From Pedosphaera parvula Ellin514 (GTDB lineage Bacteria; Verrucomicrobiota; Verrucomicrobiia; Limisphaerales; JADJPG01), in the NCBI GenBank assembly GCA_945872975.1, contig CAMCCU010000003.1:1-35006 (forward strand): 35,006 nucleotides of DNA, written 5' to 3'. The notes under the pieces were generated by a model. The model did not search any database, was not told the DNA's origin, and saw only the letters and a program-made list of their open reading frames with translations. Below, piece by piece: positions 32,990-35,006 of this stretch. Every line of letters begins with the position of its first letter. Position 1 is the first letter of the stretch. The translations under genes and the position numbers were made by a program.

Positions 32990-34093
32990 TCACTTCTGTG
33001 TCATGAAATACAACGCCGCCACGACCACCAACCCGAGCAAGACCGCGATCAAAATCTTCACCCAGCTCAGCGGATACTTGCCCGCAATCGCGCCCGTGTA
33101 GCCGTTGATGACGACCTGATACGTCTTCCGCCGGAACGCGTAGGTCAACAGCCAGAGCGGCACGAGGATGTGCTTGAAGGTCTGGCCCGAGTAATTCGGA
33201 TACACCTGCAAGTTGCGATGCGTGTCGCCCGGCACTTGCGACGCGCACATTGAGCGGAGTTCGGAATCCATCTGGTCGCGCGCGTGTTTGGCGGCGGCGA
33301 GCAGATCGATTTGGTAACGCTCCACCACCCATCCGGAGAGAAAGCCCGCTTTGTATGGCGCGAGATCCTTCGTCGGGAACGGTTCCACCTTGCGCAGCAA
33401 CTCCGAATTCACGCCGCGCGACGCCGGCACCAGTTCGTCATCGAAGAAATGCGAGAGACTGCCGCTGCTCCGATACCAGCGCACCTTCCGCACCTGACGC
33501 GACTGGCGTTTGCCCTGCGCGTCGGTGTAGTGCTCCGTCTCGTAATAATAATCACCACTCTCGGCCGTCCATGTCGCGTGGACCTGCGCGTCGAACGTCC
33601 AGTAGGGGATGTAAAGGCCGTGGACCTGATCGGTCATCGCCTTCGACTTGAGTTTGTTCGGCGCCCAGAACCGGCTGCCATACCACTTGCGAATCTCGTC
33701 GCGCACCTGCGGCTCGGCCAGCTTCATCGGCAGCAGGCTTTCCGGCCGGAACGCCTCCTTGATTTCCTCATACGGCACGAGCGCGGAGGAACCACAGAAA
33801 TCGCAGCGCTGCCCGACGCGCTCCGCATCGAAGACCGAGATGGCCTGGCAGCTCTGGCAGCGCACGGAAGTTTTCTTCGCCTGCCAGCCGCGCTGATCGT
33901 CCGGAATGCTCCGCAACGCCGTGGCGAGATCGAGTTCCCGGATGACCTCCTCGCCGCTCGCGTTCAGTTCCATCTGCGCGGGCGAAGTCGTGCCGCAGTA
34001 AGGGCAGACCAGCTGCTGCTTGCCCGGATTCCACTGTGCCTCCGCCCCGCAGGCCGGGCAGGAGAATTTATGTTGAGCGGTGGCGGAGGACAT
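32990..34093 (-). CDS. Zinc-ribbon membrane protein (YdjG-like, TFIIB/primosomal-type zinc ribbons)
   Basis: From ATG 34093 (MSSATAQHKFSCPACGAEAQ) the protein has 367 residues; a longer in-frame start adds 15 residues and is disfavoured. Two zinc ribbons come first: C12/C15/C30/C33 (CPAC, CPYC) and C79/C82/C97/C100 (CQSC, CDFC). A beta-rich domain follows with YIPYWTFDAQVHATWTAESGDYYYE, and there is a C-terminal transmembrane helix at about 344-363. The organisation matches the proteins annotated as zinc-ribbon or replication-like that accompany SPFH/YdjI genes, such as B. subtilis ydjG, which helps anchor a membrane-stress complex. The SPFH gene two genes upstream supports this. The biochemical role is unknown; a DNA role suggested by the ribbons is doubtful. 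Confidence 0.75.
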   Translation of the reverse strand: MSSATAQHKFSCPACGAEAQWNPGKQQLVCPYCGTTSPAQMELNASGEEVIRELDLATALRSIPDDQRGWQAKKTSVRCQSCQAISVFDAERVGQRCDFCGSSALVPYEEIKEAFRPESLLPMKLAEPQVRDEIRKWYGSRFWAPNKLKSKAMTDQVHGLYIPYWTFDAQVHATWTAESGDYYYETEHYTDAQGKRQSRQVRKVRWYRSSGSLSHFFDDELVPASRGVNSELLRKVEPFPTKDLAPYKAGFLSGWVVERYQIDLLAAAKHARDQMDSELRSMCASQVPGDTHRNLQVYPNYSGQTFKHILVPLWLLTYAFRRKTYQVVINGYTGAIAGKYPLSWVKILIAVLLGLVVVAALYFMTQK

Positions 34094-34104
34094 TTGCCTG
34101 TCTC

Positions 34105-34374
34105 TCAGCGGAGTTTTCGCAGAACGCGGCGATACCAACTTTCACGGCTTGCGGCACGAGAGCGATCGCTTCGAAAGACAACTACTCCGCACGCATCACA
34201 TTTGAATGACGGAGCAGAACATTGCGAATCAAGAAGCGGCAATTTGTCGACGGCTCCATCCGCGACGAAGAAGAGTCTCTGGTATCCTCCGCCATACACC
34301 AGATTCCCGAGCAACGTGTCGGTTAACAATATCTTTCCTGACGGCATCAATTGTCCACAGCCGGGGCATTTCAT
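34105..34374 (-). CDS. Small zinc-ribbon protein (DUF6487-like)
   Basis: This 89-aa protein has an N-terminal MKCPGCGQLMPSGKI and a C-terminal CDACGVVVFRSD. The two CxxC pairs probably bind one zinc ion, as in DUF6487 proteins. Between them is a stretch with YGGGYQRLFFVADGAVDKLP, and the C-terminus is Arg-rich. It lies 27 bases downstream of the SPFH gene and 11 bases upstream of the zinc-ribbon membrane protein, all on the minus strand, so the three form an operon. Function unknown. Confidence 0.7.
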   Translation of the reverse strand: MKCPGCGQLMPSGKILLTDTLLGNLVYGGGYQRLFFVADGAVDKLPLLDSQCSAPSFKCDACGVVVFRSDRSRAASRESWYRRVLRKLR

Positions 34375-34401
34375 CGGAATGATATTCCCACAATCAGCAG
34401 G

Positions 34402-35006
34402 TCAGCTCTTCAAAAACTCCTCCAACGCCGGCCGCGTGATCCGCCAGGTCGATCCGATCTTCTTGCCTTTGAGTGAGCCGTCCGTGAGCGAGGCCAGCAC
34501 GTCGCCTTCACTCACGCCCAAGGCATTGGCCACGTCTCCAGGGCTGAGCAGTTCGGGCAATCCGCTGCCAGCAGTTGCAGCGCCTGGCAATGGCGGCGGC
34601 GATCCGGCGGGCGGAGTTGTTTGCGCGGCACCCATCGCGGCCATCATCTGCTGGCCCATCGCGAGGCCGGCGCCGAGCTGCGCGGCGGTGTTCGCCATGC
34701 CGCCGCCGTCGCCGCCCTTGCCCATCGCCTCGGCCATCTGGAACTTCACGTAGTCGTTCAGGTTCCCAACCGCCGCCATGCTGGAACGCTTGTCGATCGC
34801 ACCCTCGACTTCAGGCGGGACGGAGACATTCTCGACGATGAAACTCGACATCTCGAGACCATACTTGCTGGTGAGCGCGGGATTGATGATCGGCAGCAGC
34901 GCATCGCCGAGCTCCGAGTAGCGCGACGCCACGTCGAGCACCGGCACCTTGGCGGACGCGAGCGCGTCAGTGAAGACGCTGACCATCCGCGAGCGCATGG
35001 TGTCGG
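34402..35006 (-). CDS. SPFH-domain protein (YdjI-like) with C-terminal excisionase-type HTH; 5' end outside the window
   Basis: The visible ~200 residues are the C-terminal part of a longer protein; the frame stays open to the window edge. The SPFH remnant (SRYSELGDALLPIINPALTS, then YGLEMSSFIVENVSVPPEVEGAIDKRSSM) matches YdjI-type virion-core-like SPFH proteins. It is followed by a Gly/Met/Ala-rich amphipathic stretch (GMANTAAQLGAGLAMGQQMM) typical of the same family, then a Pro-rich linker. The last ~50 residues (LLSPGDVANALGVSEGDVLA, then SLTDGSLKGKKIGSTWRITR and PALEEFLKS) form an HTH_17/excisionase-like fold in the place where relatives have a zinc ribbon or GYF-like tail. It probably assembles at the membrane with the two downstream proteins. 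Confidence 0.8.
   Translation of the reverse strand, partial: DTMRSRMVSVFTDALASAKVPVLDVASRYSELGDALLPIINPALTSKYGLEMSSFIVENVSVPPEVEGAIDKRSSMAAVGNLNDYVKFQMAEAMGKGGDGGGMANTAAQLGAGLAMGQQMMAAMGAAQTTPPAGSPPPLPGAATAGSGLPELLSPGDVANALGVSEGDVLASLTDGSLKGKKIGSTWRITRPALEEFLKS

Noticed and set aside
32796-33332. 178-codon minus-strand open frame in the gap left of the zinc-ribbon gene
   Set aside because: It mostly overlaps the zinc-ribbon gene in another frame and shows no conserved features in the non-overlapping part.
33284-34753. 489-codon plus-strand open frame opposite the zinc-ribbon/SPFH operon
   Set aside because: It is antisense to three genes with clear CxxC or SPFH motifs; its product is His/Arg-rich without domains.

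Overview
The window looks like a chromosomal segment of a GC-rich, Gram-negative-type bacterium, most likely Verrucomicrobiota (inference). The basis is a futalosine-type menaquinone gene (mqnC) beside a UbiX homologue, the character of the RpoB, RpoC and EF-G proteins, and abundant REP-like palindromes with a REP-associated transposase. There is no rRNA gene and no 16S-level proof of taxonomy. Almost everything lies on the minus strand.

Right part (about 16.2–32.8 kb), the information-processing core. Read along the minus strand it runs: sigma70-type promoter, tRNA-Thr(GGT), tuf, terminator, tRNA-Trp(CCA), tRNA-Ser(TGA), secE, nusG, rplK, rplA, rplJ, rplL, rpoB, rpoC, rpsL, rpsG, fusA, strong terminator. 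Three intergenic RNA structures stand out: a candidate three-way junction directly upstream of rplL, a 13-bp hairpin between rplL and rpoB, and a terminator-like hairpin between rpsG and fusA. They are candidates for setting the relative output of L12, RNA polymerase and EF-G.

Left part (1–6.4 kb), ordinary metabolism and signalling: partial mqnC, a UbiX-type flavin prenyltransferase, phosphoglucomutase, an overlapping response regulator/histidine kinase pair, an alpha/beta hydrolase and a DJ-1/PfpI protein.

Middle (6.5–12.4 kb), the accessory region. A 970-aa protein joins a RecB/Cas4-like plus RNase H-like nuclease (N-terminal half) to an IS66-type DDE transposase (C-terminal half). A REP-like palindrome is inserted in frame in its coding sequence. 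Three more REP-like copies follow, two of them bracketing a REP-associated HUH/Y1 transposase whose stop codon is supplied by the REP itself. Next come a duplicated, diverged argG 3' end, a DUF5615/DUF433 toxin-antitoxin pair and intact argG. A 73-bp perfect direct repeat brackets the toxin-antitoxin module, which suggests it was gained at the 3' end of argG.

Between argG and fusA (12.4–16.2 kb) are a very small basic protein with a clean terminator, a lipoprotein resembling the SecD periplasmic head domain, an M23 peptidase, and a membrane protein with a probably degenerate endonuclease/exonuclease/phosphatase fold. The far right end (33–35 kb) holds an operon of a zinc-ribbon membrane protein, a small DUF6487-like zinc protein and a partial SPFH (YdjI-like) protein carrying a C-terminal excisionase-type HTH, reminiscent of the ydjG/ydjI membrane-stress genes.
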